From Paractinoplanes toevensis (GTDB lineage Bacteria > Actinomycetota > Actinomycetes > Mycobacteriales > Micromonosporaceae), in contig NZ_BOQN01000133.1 of NCBI RefSeq assembly GCF_018332695.1, positions 51,917-115,916 of the forward strand: a DNA stretch of 64,000 nt. Reading direction: 5' to 3'. Of the stretch, positions 1 through 8,079 are shown one piece after another. How positions within the stretch are numbered: the stretch's first letter is position 1; each line of letters starts with the position of its first letter. Made by a program: the position numbers and the translations under genes. The notes under the pieces were generated by a model that was given only the letters and a program-made list of their open reading frames with translations, did not search any database and was not told the DNA's origin.

Positions 1-227
1 TCCTGCGGACCCTCCGGGGTCATGGTCTTGACGTGCATGTTGCCTTTGACCTGGTAGAAGAACTCCTCGTACGGATCGACGTGGAAGTCGGTCCGGGCGT
101 TCGGGCCGCCGACCACCATGACGATGAAGTCCGAGCCGGTGGGGAACATCTGCTTGTTGCCGACCGGCGGCTTGAGCAGGTGCTTGTTGTCCTCGATCCA
201 GCCGGGGAAGTTGATCGGGTCGGTCAT
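1..227 (-). CDS. nbaC: 3-hydroxyanthranilate 3,4-dioxygenase, 3' part outside window
   Basis: Only the first 75 or so residues are inside the window. They begin MTDPINFPGWIEDNK and include the cupin metal-site region FHVDPYEEFFYQVKG, where His and Glu residues bind the ferrous iron of this family. The enzyme opens the ring of 3-hydroxyanthranilate to give 2-amino-3-carboxymuconate semialdehyde, in the cytoplasm. The ATG overlaps the TGA of the preceding deaminase gene (ATGA), and a GGAGG lies just upstream, so the start is firm. It is the last gene visible of the tryptophan operon. By analogy to the nba cluster the next gene, outside the window, should be the semialdehyde decarboxylase. Confidence 0.9.
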   Translation of the reverse strand, partial: MTDPINFPGWIEDNKHLLKPPVGNKQMFPTGSDFIVMVVGGPNARTDFHVDPYEEFFYQVKGNMHVKTMTPEGPQ

Positions 228-646
228 GACGCCTCCTTGGACGGCAGAGCTGCGACGGCTTGGATTTCGATCAGCAGGTGCGGGTGCGGCAGCTGGTGCA
301 CCGCGACGGTGGTGCGCGACGGCCCGGTCTCGTCGAAGAACTCGCCGTAGACGGCGTTGTAGCCACCGAAGTCGTTCATGTTGACCAGGTAGGTCGTGAT
401 CTGCACGAGGTCGGACAGACCGGCGCCGACCGAGGCCAGGATGTCGGCGATGTTGGCGATGACGGCCCGGGTCTGCTCGGCGATGTCGAGCGTCGTGGTG
501 CCCATGTCGTCGACCGCGGCCCCGGCGATCGTGTTGTCCGGCCGGCGGCTGCTGGTGCCGCTCACGAACGCGAACCCGCCGGCCACCTTGACGTGCGGAA
601 ACCTTCCGCGCGGGGTGGCCTTGCCGGCCACCACCCGCGCGGTCAT
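224..646 (-). CDS. nbaF: RidA-family 2-aminomuconate deaminase
   Basis: A 140-residue RidA/YjgF-type protein. The motifs GGFAFVSGTSSRRPDNT near the N-terminus, ITTYLVNMNDFGGYNAVY in the middle and EIQAVAAL at the C-terminus are those of this trimeric deaminase fold. In this position, between the oxalocrotonate decarboxylase and 3-hydroxyanthranilate dioxygenase genes, it should hydrolyse 2-aminomuconate to 4-oxalocrotonate and ammonia. The reading frame extends further upstream, but the ATG at 646 overlaps the TGA of the previous gene by 4 nt and begins where family similarity begins, so I use it. The family also contains general enamine deaminases, so the exact substrate rests on context. 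Confidence 0.85.
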   Translation of the reverse strand: MTARVVAGKATPRGRFPHVKVAGGFAFVSGTSSRRPDNTIAGAAVDDMGTTTLDIAEQTRAVIANIADILASVGAGLSDLVQITTYLVNMNDFGGYNAVYGEFFDETGPSRTTVAVHQLPHPHLLIEIQAVAALPSKEAS

Positions 647-1335
647 GCGGAGACCTTCAGCGCGGCGGTGCCGAGCTTTTCCACTTCGACGCGTACGGTC
701 TGGCCGGGCCCCACCGCGACGGCTGCGGTGGCCGCCCCGGCCAGCACGATCCACTCGTCTTCCAGGCCGCCGGCGAGCCGTTTCGCGTCGGCGAAGGCGC
801 GCCGCGGGTCGCCCAGGATCGCCGCGGTCGAGCCGATCTCCACGACCCGGCCGTCCACCTCGAGCAGCACGCCCAGGTTGTCGACGCCGTCCGGCACCGG
901 CTGCCAGGCGCCGACCACGAAGCCGGCCGCCGACGTGTTGTCGGCGATCACCTCGGCCAGGGTGAACTTGAAGTCGAGCCAGCGCGAGTCGATCACCTCG
1001 ATGGCCGGGGCGATCGCGGCGATCTCGCCGTCGCGCACCAGGAAGGCCACCTCGGGCTCGACCTTCGGGTGGATGCGGGGTGCGAGGTCGAGCACGCCGC
1101 CGTCCGGGACCCGCATGGCGTCGGTCAGCCGGCCCCAGATGACCTCGTCGACGCCCATCTGCTGCATCTTGGCCCGGCTGGTGAGGCCCAGCTTGACCCC
1201 GACGATCCTCTCGCCGCGGGCCAGGCGGCGTTCCACCAGGTCCTGCTGAGCGGAGTACGGCTCGCCGACCTCGAACGAGCCCGACGCGAGCTCGGTGGCC
1301 GTGGTGAGCGCACGATCCAGAGCGTCGACAATCAC
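643..1335 (-). CDS. nbaG: 4-oxalocrotonate decarboxylase (hydratase/decarboxylase family)
   Basis: A 230-residue member of the fumarylacetoacetate-hydrolase-like hydratase/decarboxylase family. Visible family marks are GVKLGLTS near residue 47, the metal-binding region PKVEPEVAFLV (two acidic residues around 92-94), IEVIDSRW and a DNTSAAGFVVG segment. It would convert 4-oxalocrotonate to 2-oxopent-4-enoate with release of carbon dioxide. A second, diverged family member lies at 3229-4014. I assign this one as the decarboxylase and that one as the hydratase mainly from gene order; the two roles could be swapped. It overlaps both neighbours by 4 nt. Confidence 0.8.
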   Translation of the reverse strand: MIVDALDRALTTATELASGSFEVGEPYSAQQDLVERRLARGERIVGVKLGLTSRAKMQQMGVDEVIWGRLTDAMRVPDGGVLDLAPRIHPKVEPEVAFLVRDGEIAAIAPAIEVIDSRWLDFKFTLAEVIADNTSAAGFVVGAWQPVPDGVDNLGVLLEVDGRVVEIGSTAAILGDPRRAFADAKRLAGGLEDEWIVLAGAATAAVAVGPGQTVRVEVEKLGTAALKVSA

Positions 1336-2342
1336 GAGTTCTCCTTCGCCAGGTCCAGCGCCACGTCCACGATCATGTCCTCCTGGCCACCGACCATCCG
1401 GCGTTTGCCGAGCTCCACGAGAATCGTGCGCACGTCAACGCCGTACGTGCCGGCCGCGGTCTCGGCGTGCCGGAGGAACGACGAATACACCCCGGCGTAG
1501 CCGAGCGACAGCGTCTCCCGGTCCACCCGCACCGGCCGGTCCTGCAGCGGGCGCACCAGGTCGTCGGCCGCGTCCATCAGGGCGAACACGTCGCAGCCGT
1601 GCTTCCAGCCGTTCAGTTCGGCGACCGCGGCGAACACCTCGAGCGGCGCGTTGCCCGCCCCGGCGCCCATCCCGGCCAGCGAGGCGTCCACCCGGTACAC
1701 CCCGTGCTCGACCGCGACCAGGCTGTTGGCCACGCCCAGGGACAGATTGTGGTGGGCGTGGATGCCGATCTCGGTTGCCGGGTCGAGGATCTCCCGGTAC
1801 GCGTCGGCCCGCGCGGCCACGTCGTTCATGGTGAGCCGGCCGCCGGAGTCGGTGATGTAGACGCAGTGCGCGCCGTACGACTCCATCAGCTTGGCCTGCT
1901 TCGCCAGCTCGGCGGGCGGGCTCATGTGCGACATCATCAGGAACCCGGCGACGTCCATGCCGTTCTCCCGTGCCCACGCGATGTGCTGGGCGGAGATGTC
2001 CGCCTCGGTGCAGTGGGTGGCGACCCGCACGCTGGTCACCCCGAGGTCGCGGGCGGCCCGCAGGTCGGCGATCGTGCCGATGCCGGGCAGCAGCAGGGTG
2101 GTGAGCCGGGCGTTCGTCAGCACCGACGCGGCCGCGCTGATCCACTCGGCGTCGGTGGCCGCGCCCCGGCCGTAGTTGATGCTCGACCCGGCGAGGCCGT
2201 CGCCGTGCGCCACCTCGATCGCGGCGACCCCGGCGGCGTCCAGCGCGGCGGCGATCTCCCGCACCTGATCGACCGTGTAGCGGTGGCCGATGGCGTGCAT
2301 GCCGTCCCGCAACGTCACGTCCTGCACATAGATCTCGGTCAT
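1332..2342 (-). CDS. nbaI: 4-hydroxy-2-oxovalerate aldolase
   Basis: A 336-residue class II (metal-dependent) aldolase of the DmpG/MhpE type. It starts with the hallmark VQDVTLRDGMHA, carries the metal-binding HAHHNLSLGVANS loop near residue 200 and ends in the helical domain that binds the partner dehydrogenase. It splits 4-hydroxy-2-oxovalerate into pyruvate and acetaldehyde; acetaldehyde is channelled to the acylating dehydrogenase encoded immediately upstream. The ATG at 2342 overlaps the upstream TGA. The longer open frame seen 5' of it is the antisense-like shadow of that gene, not an extension. Confidence 0.93.
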   Translation of the reverse strand: MTEIYVQDVTLRDGMHAIGHRYTVDQVREIAAALDAAGVAAIEVAHGDGLAGSSINYGRGAATDAEWISAAASVLTNARLTTLLLPGIGTIADLRAARDLGVTSVRVATHCTEADISAQHIAWARENGMDVAGFLMMSHMSPPAELAKQAKLMESYGAHCVYITDSGGRLTMNDVAARADAYREILDPATEIGIHAHHNLSLGVANSLVAVEHGVYRVDASLAGMGAGAGNAPLEVFAAVAELNGWKHGCDVFALMDAADDLVRPLQDRPVRVDRETLSLGYAGVYSSFLRHAETAAGTYGVDVRTILVELGKRRMVGGQEDMIVDVALDLAKENS

Positions 2343-3232
2343 GCCGTCACCAGCTCCTCGGCGGTCCGCACCGCGGCGGACGTCATGATGTCCAGGTTGC
2401 CGGCGTACTCCGGCAGGTAGTGACCTGCGCCGGAGACCTCCAGGAAGACCGTCACCAGCAGCCCGTCGTCGAGCACCCGGAACTGCACGTCCTGCTTGAG
2501 TCGATAGCCGGGCACGTATTGCTGGACGCCGGTGACCATCTCCTCGATCGACGCGGCGATTCGCGCGCGGTCGGCGTCGGCCGAAGGGCACAGGCAGTAC
2601 ACCGTGTCGCGCATCAGCAGCGGCGGCTCGGCCGGGTTCAGCACGATGATCGCCTTGCCCCTGGCCGCGCCGCCGACCACTTCGAGGGCGCGGGCGGTGG
2701 TCTCGGTGAACTCGTCGATGTTGGCCCGGGTGCCCGGTCCGGCCGATCGCGACGCGATCGAGGCGACGATCTCGGCGTACGCGACCGGAGTCACCGCGGC
2801 TACGGCGGCGACGATCGGCACGGTCGCCTGCCCGCCGCAGGTCACCATGTTCACGTTGCGCTCGGCCTGGAACGACGCGAGGTTGACCGGCGGGACCACG
2901 TAGGGCCCGAGGGCGGCCGGGGTCAGGTCGACCACGGTCACCGGATAGTTCGCCAGTACCGCGTCGTTGTGCCGGTGCGCGCCCGCCGAGGTGGCGTCGA
3001 AGACCACCCGCACGTCGGCGAACTCCGGCAGCGCCACCAGGCCCTCGACCCCCTTCGCGGTGGTGGCCACGCCGAGCCGTTTCGCCCGGGCCAGGCCGTC
3101 CGACTCGGCGTCGATGCCGGCCATCGCGACCATGCGCAACGACGACGACGTACGCATGACCTTGAACATCAGATCGGTGCCGATGTTGCCGGAACCGATC
3201 ACGGCCACCCCGACGCTCACCGCTGCGCTCAC
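2339..3232 (-). CDS. nbaJ: Acetaldehyde dehydrogenase (acylating)
   Basis: A 297-residue DmpF/MhpF-type enzyme. The N-terminus has the NAD-binding VAVIGSGNIGTDLMFKV, and CGGQATVPIV in the middle holds the catalytic cysteine. It oxidises acetaldehyde with CoA and NAD to acetyl-CoA and forms a channelling complex with the aldolase encoded next. A GTG start at 3232 is chosen because it overlaps the TGA of the hydratase gene (GTGA), is preceded by a GGGAG ribosome site, and puts the Rossmann motif 10 residues from the start, as usual. Confidence 0.93.
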   Translation of the reverse strand: MSAAVSVGVAVIGSGNIGTDLMFKVMRTSSSLRMVAMAGIDAESDGLARAKRLGVATTAKGVEGLVALPEFADVRVVFDATSAGAHRHNDAVLANYPVTVVDLTPAALGPYVVPPVNLASFQAERNVNMVTCGGQATVPIVAAVAAVTPVAYAEIVASIASRSAGPGTRANIDEFTETTARALEVVGGAARGKAIIVLNPAEPPLLMRDTVYCLCPSADADRARIAASIEEMVTGVQQYVPGYRLKQDVQFRVLDDGLLVTVFLEVSGAGHYLPEYAGNLDIMTSAAVRTAEELVTA

Positions 3233-4014
3233 TGTTTCGCTCCCTTCGCGAAGTTCGCCCGGACCGAGCCGAGGCCGGAGATCCGCGCTTCGTAGGAGGC
3301 ACCGGGGGTCACCGGCACCATCGGGCCGAGCGCACCGGACAGCACGACGTCGCCCGCCCGCAGCGGGCTGCCGTTGCCCGCCAGCGTGGTGGCCAGCCAG
3401 GCCACTGCGTGCAGCGGGTTGCCGAGGCAGGCCGCGCCGGCCCCGACCGACACCGGTTCGCCGGCGCTCTCCAGCACCGCGCCGCACAGCCGCAGGTCCA
3501 CATCGGACACCCGGCGGGGCGTGGTGCCGAGAACGTACCGGCCGCTGGAGGCGTTGTCCGCGACGGTGTCGACGATCGAGATGTCCCAGCCGGCGATCCG
3601 CGAGTCGACCACCTCGATGGCCGGCAGCAGGAAGTCGGTGGCCCGCAGCACGTCGGCCACGGTCACCTGCTCCTCCGGCAGATCACGGCCGAGCACGAAC
3701 GCCACCTCCGCCTCGACCCGGGGCTGGATCAGCGTGTCCGGGTCGATCTCGGCGCCGTCCGGCACCGCCATGTCGGCGAAGAGCACGCCGAAGTCCGGCT
3801 GGTAGACGCCGAACGCGCGCTGCACGGCCGGCGCGGTCAGCCCGATCTTGGCGCCGACCGGGCGGCGGCCGGCCGCGAGCCAGGTCTCGACCTGGGCGCT
3901 CTGCGCCCGATAGGCGGCATCGACGTCCCCGGCCCGGATGATCCGGTCGCGCAGGGGTGGGACCGGCTTTCCCGAGGCGTACGCCTCCAGAAGCTCAGCA
4001 GCGGCATCGGTCAC
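3229..4014 (-). CDS. nbaH: 2-oxopent-4-enoate hydratase
   Basis: A 261-residue hydratase/decarboxylase family protein (MhpD-like). Marks are VGAKIGLTAPAVQ, the acidic metal site RVEAEVAFVLGRDLP, EVVDSRIAGWD and the C-terminal GDVVLSGALGPMVPV. It adds water to 2-oxopent-4-enoate to form the aldolase substrate. The GTG start at 4014 overlaps the stop of the upstream aldehyde dehydrogenase. Its place directly before the acetaldehyde dehydrogenase and aldolase matches the hydratase slot (H-J-I) of meta-cleavage operons, which is the main reason to call this paralogue the hydratase rather than the decarboxylase. Confidence 0.85.
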   Translation of the reverse strand: MTDAAAELLEAYASGKPVPPLRDRIIRAGDVDAAYRAQSAQVETWLAAGRRPVGAKIGLTAPAVQRAFGVYQPDFGVLFADMAVPDGAEIDPDTLIQPRVEAEVAFVLGRDLPEEQVTVADVLRATDFLLPAIEVVDSRIAGWDISIVDTVADNASSGRYVLGTTPRRVSDVDLRLCGAVLESAGEPVSVGAGAACLGNPLHAVAWLATTLAGNGSPLRAGDVVLSGALGPMVPVTPGASYEARISGLGSVRANFAKGAKQ

Positions 4015-5519
4015 GACATGTCCACGCAGACGTTGGTGTATTCGGAGTAGAAGTCCAGTGAGTGGCGGCCACCCTCGCGGCCCACGCCGGAGGCCCGCAT
4101 CCCGCCGAACGGGGTGCGCAGGTCGCGCAGGAACCAGGTGTTCACCCAGACCAGGCCGGCGTCGAGCTGGGCGCCGGCCCGCAGTGCCCGGCCGACGTCG
4201 CGGGTCCAGACCGTCCCGGCCAGGCCGTACACGCTGTCGTTGGCCAGCGCGAAGGCCTCCTGTTCGTCGTCGAACGGCGCGACGTGGCAGATCGGCCCGA
4301 AGATCTCCTCGCGGACCGTACGGGCGTCCTGGCCGAGCCCGGTGATGACGGTGGGTTCGATGTACGACCCGCCGTCCCGGGCGTCGCCGAAGTGCGGCAC
4401 TCCGCCACCGGCCAGGAACGTCGCGCCTTCGGAGCGGGCCAGCTCGTAGTAGCCGGCCACCTTGTCCCGGTGCGCCTTGGAGATCAGCGGCATGGTGCCG
4501 GTGCCCTCGTCGGTCGGCCAGCCGTAGGTCAACTCCTTGGCCCGCGCGGCCAGCCGGGTGGTGAACTCGTCGAAGATCGACCGGTGCACGTAGAGGCGTT
4601 CGGTGCACAGGCAGACCTGGCCGCCGTTGGTGAAGCTGGACCGCACGCTGCCGGCCACCGCGGCGTCCAGATCGGCGTCGGCGAAGACCAGGCCGGCGTT
4701 CTTGCCGCCGAGCTCGAACGACACCGCCTTCACGCCGTCCGCGGCGTTGCGCATGATCGCCGCGCCGGTGGCGGACTCGCCGGTGAAGGTGATCGCGTCC
4801 ACGTCCGGGTGGGTGGTCAGCCATTCGCCGGCCGCGTCCGGGCCGTGCCCGTGCACCAGGTTGAAGACACCGTCCGGCACCCCGGCCGCGGCCATCACCT
4901 CGGCCAGCACGGTGGCCGACGCCGGGGTCTCCTCGCTGGGCTTGACCACGACCGCGTTGCCGCAGGCCAGCGCGGGCGCCACCTTCCAGGTCAGGAGCAG
5001 CAGCGGCAGGTTCCACGGGACGATGACGGCGACCACGCCGACCGGTTTGCGGACCGCGTAGTTCAACGCCCGGCCGCCACCGGCGGTGGCCGTGGTGAAC
5101 GACTCGGTGCCGGTCGCGGCCACCACGTCGGCGAACGCCCGGAAGTTGGCGGCGCCGCGCGGGATGTCCAGGGTGCGGGCCTGGGCCAGCGTCTTGCCGG
5201 TGTCGGCGACCTCGGCGGTGACCAGGTCCTCGAAGCGCCGCTCCAGCTCGTCGGCGATCCGGCGCAGCACGGTGGCCCGCTCCTGCTCGGTGGTGCGGCC
5301 CCACGGCCCGCGCACGGCGGCCCGGGCGGCGGCGACCGCGTCGTCCACGGTGGAGCGGTCCGACTCGGTGACCGCGAAGACCGTCTCTCCGGTGACCGGC
5401 GACGCCTTCGCGAAGGTGGCGGTGGCCGCCCGGAACTCGCCGGCCACGAAGTTCCGCAGCTGCGGCGGCTCACCCGGCGGGCGGCCGGTGGCCAGCGCGG
5501 GATCCCACCGGCCGGTCAT
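4011..5519 (-). CDS. nbaE: 2-aminomuconate 6-semialdehyde dehydrogenase
   Basis: A 502-residue NAD-dependent aldehyde dehydrogenase of normal length. Visible motifs are PWNLPLLLLTWKVAPAL (substrate-channel Asn), KPSEETPAS (cofactor Lys), the general-base Glu in FELGGKNAG and the catalytic Cys in NGGQVCLC. The IFGPICHVAPF and NTWFLRDLRTPFGGM segments are typical of the 2-hydroxymuconate/2-aminomuconate semialdehyde group. In context it oxidises 2-aminomuconate semialdehyde to 2-aminomuconate. It starts 4 nt inside the kynurenine monooxygenase gene. Confidence 0.88.
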   Translation of the reverse strand: MTGRWDPALATGRPPGEPPQLRNFVAGEFRAATATFAKASPVTGETVFAVTESDRSTVDDAVAAARAAVRGPWGRTTEQERATVLRRIADELERRFEDLVTAEVADTGKTLAQARTLDIPRGAANFRAFADVVAATGTESFTTATAGGGRALNYAVRKPVGVVAVIVPWNLPLLLLTWKVAPALACGNAVVVKPSEETPASATVLAEVMAAAGVPDGVFNLVHGHGPDAAGEWLTTHPDVDAITFTGESATGAAIMRNAADGVKAVSFELGGKNAGLVFADADLDAAVAGSVRSSFTNGGQVCLCTERLYVHRSIFDEFTTRLAARAKELTYGWPTDEGTGTMPLISKAHRDKVAGYYELARSEGATFLAGGGVPHFGDARDGGSYIEPTVITGLGQDARTVREEIFGPICHVAPFDDEQEAFALANDSVYGLAGTVWTRDVGRALRAGAQLDAGLVWVNTWFLRDLRTPFGGMRASGVGREGGRHSLDFYSEYTNVCVDMS

Positions 5520-6832
5520 CGGGTCACCGCCCGGCCGACCAGCGCGGCCAGGCCGGCGGCGGCCAGCAGACCGGCGGCGGCGAGCACCTGATGCTGGCGG
5601 CGGACCCGGCGGCGCACCTCGGCGTACGGCGTCGTGGAGAAGGAGACCATCTCGTAGCGCGAGACGTACCGGCCGGGCAGCCAGCGTTCGAGGGTGTGCT
5701 CGATGCTCTTGCCCAGCTTGAACAGCGGGTCGGCGACCTTGTCGCGCATCTCGACGAAGTTGGCCAGGGCCATCGCGGCGATCGCCTCGCTGTTCTCCCG
5801 GCGGCCCTTCTCGTACGCCGGCAGCGCGGCCGCCCAGTCGTCGCCGGTCGCGTCCAGGCAGCGGTCCAGCTCGACGACGTCCTCGAACGCGGCGTTGGCG
5901 CCCTGGCCGTAGAACGGGACGATGGCGTGCGCGGCGTCGCCGATCAGCGCGACCCGGCCGAGCATCTGCCAGGGTCCGCAGTGGACGGTGCCGAGCAGGC
6001 CGACCGGGTTGTGCCGGTAGTCGTCGGCCAGGCCCGGGATCAGCTCCAGCAGGTCGGGATAGTGCCGGCGGAAGTGCCGTTCGACCGCCGCCGGGCTGCC
6101 CAGCGAGGCGAAGCTGCCGGTGCCGCCCATCGGCCAGAACAGGGTGCCGGTGAACGAGCGGTCCGGGTTGGGCAGCGCGATCATCATCGAGGTGCCGCGT
6201 GGCCAGATGTGCAGGGCGCCCGGGTCGAGCGCGAACTCGCCGTCGCGGGCCGGGATGGTGAGCTCCTTGTAGCCGTAGTCGAGGAAGCTGACCGTCTCGT
6301 CGAACCGCTCCCCGGCGTACGCCAGGAGCAGCCCGCGCACCGCCGAACCGGAACCGTCGGCACCCAGCACGATGTCCGCCTTGGCCTGCGTCCCGTCGGC
6401 GAAGCCGAGGGTTCCGGTCTCCGGGTCGAGCCCGGTCAGCGGATGGTCGAAGTGGACGGTGACCCCGGCGGTCTGTTCCGCCGCGTCGAGCAGCGCGTCG
6501 TTGAGCGCGCCCCGGCCGATCGAGTTGATCGCCCGGTCGCCGGCCAGGCTGTAGGGCTGGAAGTTCGCCTCGCCGTCGAGCGGGTGCACCATCCGGCCGT
6601 GCATCGGCAGCGCTCCGGCCAGCACCTGGTCGGCCAGCCCGATCCGGCGCAGCGCGTCGATGCCGCGCTCGGAGAGGGCCAGGTTGATCGAGCGGCCCCG
6701 CTCGGCCCCGGTGACCCGCGGGTCGGACCGGCGCTCGTAGACGTCGACGCGATATCCGCGGCGGCCCAGATAGGCGGCGAGCAGGCTGCCGGTCAGCCCG
6801 GCCCCGATCACCGCCACGTGTTCCCGGCTCAT
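5516..6832 (-). CDS. kmo: Kynurenine 3-monooxygenase
   Basis: A 438-residue class A flavoprotein hydroxylase. VAVIGAGLTGSLLA at the N-terminus binds the ADP part of FAD; GADGSGSAVR and GDAAHAIVPFYGQGANAAFED are the second and third flavin motifs. RSINLALSERG near residue 50 is characteristic of kynurenine hydroxylases. It converts L-kynurenine to 3-hydroxykynurenine with NADPH and oxygen. The last 25 or so residues (QVLAAAGLLAAAGLAALVG) form a hydrophobic helix, resembling the membrane anchor of the eukaryotic enzyme. The gene overlaps both neighbours by 4 nt. Confidence 0.93.
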   Translation of the reverse strand: MSREHVAVIGAGLTGSLLAAYLGRRGYRVDVYERRSDPRVTGAERGRSINLALSERGIDALRRIGLADQVLAGALPMHGRMVHPLDGEANFQPYSLAGDRAINSIGRGALNDALLDAAEQTAGVTVHFDHPLTGLDPETGTLGFADGTQAKADIVLGADGSGSAVRGLLLAYAGERFDETVSFLDYGYKELTIPARDGEFALDPGALHIWPRGTSMMIALPNPDRSFTGTLFWPMGGTGSFASLGSPAAVERHFRRHYPDLLELIPGLADDYRHNPVGLLGTVHCGPWQMLGRVALIGDAAHAIVPFYGQGANAAFEDVVELDRCLDATGDDWAAALPAYEKGRRENSEAIAAMALANFVEMRDKVADPLFKLGKSIEHTLERWLPGRYVSRYEMVSFSTTPYAEVRRRVRRQHQVLAAAGLLAAAGLAALVGRAVTR

Positions 6833-8079
6833 CGGTTCTCCTCCACGCAGGCTTTCAGTGCTTCGGCGGCTCGGCGGCAGTCCTCGTACGTCGAATAGAG
6901 CGGCACCGGCGCGAACCGCACGATGTCCGGCTGCCGGGCGTCGGCGATCACGCCGTGCTCGAAGCGCAGCCGCTTGGTCAGCGCGCCGGCGTTGCCCTCG
7001 TGCAGCCGCACCGAGAGCTGGCAGCCGTGCCGTTCCGGTTCCCGCGGTGTGATCACCGACAGCGGCCGGTCGGCGGCCACCTCGTCCAGCAACCCACGCA
7101 GATGGGTGGTCAGGCGCAGGCTGCGCGCGCGCAGCGCAGGCATGCCGACCTCGTCGAAGATCCGCAGCGAGGTGCGCACCGGGCCCATCGCGAAGATCGG
7201 CGGGTTGGAGACCTGCCAGGCGTCGGCGCTGCGGGGCGGGCGGGACTCGGCGGTCATCTCGAACCGGGTGGCCGGCTCGGTGCTCCACCAGCCCTCCAGG
7301 CGCGGCCGGTCGGGGTCACCGTGGTGGCGCTCGTGGACGAAGACACCGGCCAGCGCACCGGGCCCGGCGTTCAGGTACTTGTACGAGCACCAGGCGGCGA
7401 AGTCGGCGCCCCACTCGTGCAGGGCGAGGGGCACGTTGCCGGCGGCGTGCGCGAGGTCCCAGCCGACCACCGCGCCGGCCGCCCGCCCGGCCGCGGTGAT
7501 CGCCGCCATGTCCATCAGCTCGCCGGTGAGGTAGTTGACGCCGCCGAACAGCACCAGCGCCACCGTGTCGCCCTCGGCGGCCAGGAACGCCAGCACGTCC
7601 TCGGTGCGCAGGGTGTCCTCGCCGGCGCGCGGGCGCAGCCGGACGACGGTGGTGTCCGGGTCGAGGCCGTGCAGGCGGGCCTGGCTGCGCACGGCGTAGC
7701 TGTCCGAGGGGAACGCCGCGTCCTCGATGACGATCCGGGTGCGCCGGCCGGCCGGGCGGTAGAACGACACCATCAGCAGGTGCAGGTCGACGGTGAGCGA
7801 GTTCATCACCACGACCTCCGACGGCAGCGCGCCGACCAGCCGCGCGGCCGGCGCGGTGAGCAGTTCGTGGTAGGGCAACCAGGGGCGGGCGGCGTCCAGA
7901 TGACCCTCGACGCCGAGCCGGGCCCAGTCGTCCAGGTCCTCCAGCAGCTCGGTGCGGGTGGCCCGGGGCTGCAGCCCGAGCGAGTTGCCGGCGAAGTAGG
8001 CGACCTCCGGGTGGTCGCCGCCCTCGGCCGGCGGGATGTGGAAGAGGTGGCGGTGACCGGGATCGTCGTGGTCGAGCAT
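6829..8079 (-). CDS. kynU: Kynureninase
   Basis: A 416-residue PLP enzyme of aminotransferase fold type I. YFAGNSLGLQP near the N-terminus, GWDLAHAAGN (Asp that pairs with the pyridine nitrogen) and the Schiff-base lysine in CSYKYLNAGPG are diagnostic. It cleaves kynurenine or 3-hydroxykynurenine to (3-hydroxy)anthranilate and alanine. I use the ATG at 8079, which forms a TGATG overlap with kynA and has GGAG 5 nt upstream. A frame-compatible start at 8103 would add eight residues but would overlap kynA more. Confidence 0.93.
   Translation of the reverse strand: MLDHDDPGHRHLFHIPPAEGGDHPEVAYFAGNSLGLQPRATRTELLEDLDDWARLGVEGHLDAARPWLPYHELLTAPAARLVGALPSEVVVMNSLTVDLHLLMVSFYRPAGRRTRIVIEDAAFPSDSYAVRSQARLHGLDPDTTVVRLRPRAGEDTLRTEDVLAFLAAEGDTVALVLFGGVNYLTGELMDMAAITAAGRAAGAVVGWDLAHAAGNVPLALHEWGADFAAWCSYKYLNAGPGALAGVFVHERHHGDPDRPRLEGWWSTEPATRFEMTAESRPPRSADAWQVSNPPIFAMGPVRTSLRIFDEVGMPALRARSLRLTTHLRGLLDEVAADRPLSVITPREPERHGCQLSVRLHEGNAGALTKRLRFEHGVIADARQPDIVRFAPVPLYSTYEDCRRAAEALKACVEENR

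Noticed and set aside
260..1249. Long plus-strand reading opposite the nbaF-nbaG genes
   Set aside because: Arg/Ala/Pro/Gly-rich shadow of high-GC coding DNA; no family features, and the minus-strand genes explain the region.
1332..3302. 656-codon minus-strand reading that would extend the aldolase
   Set aside because: The upstream 320 codons lie in another frame of the acetaldehyde dehydrogenase gene and are low-complexity Arg/Gly; the true start is 2342.
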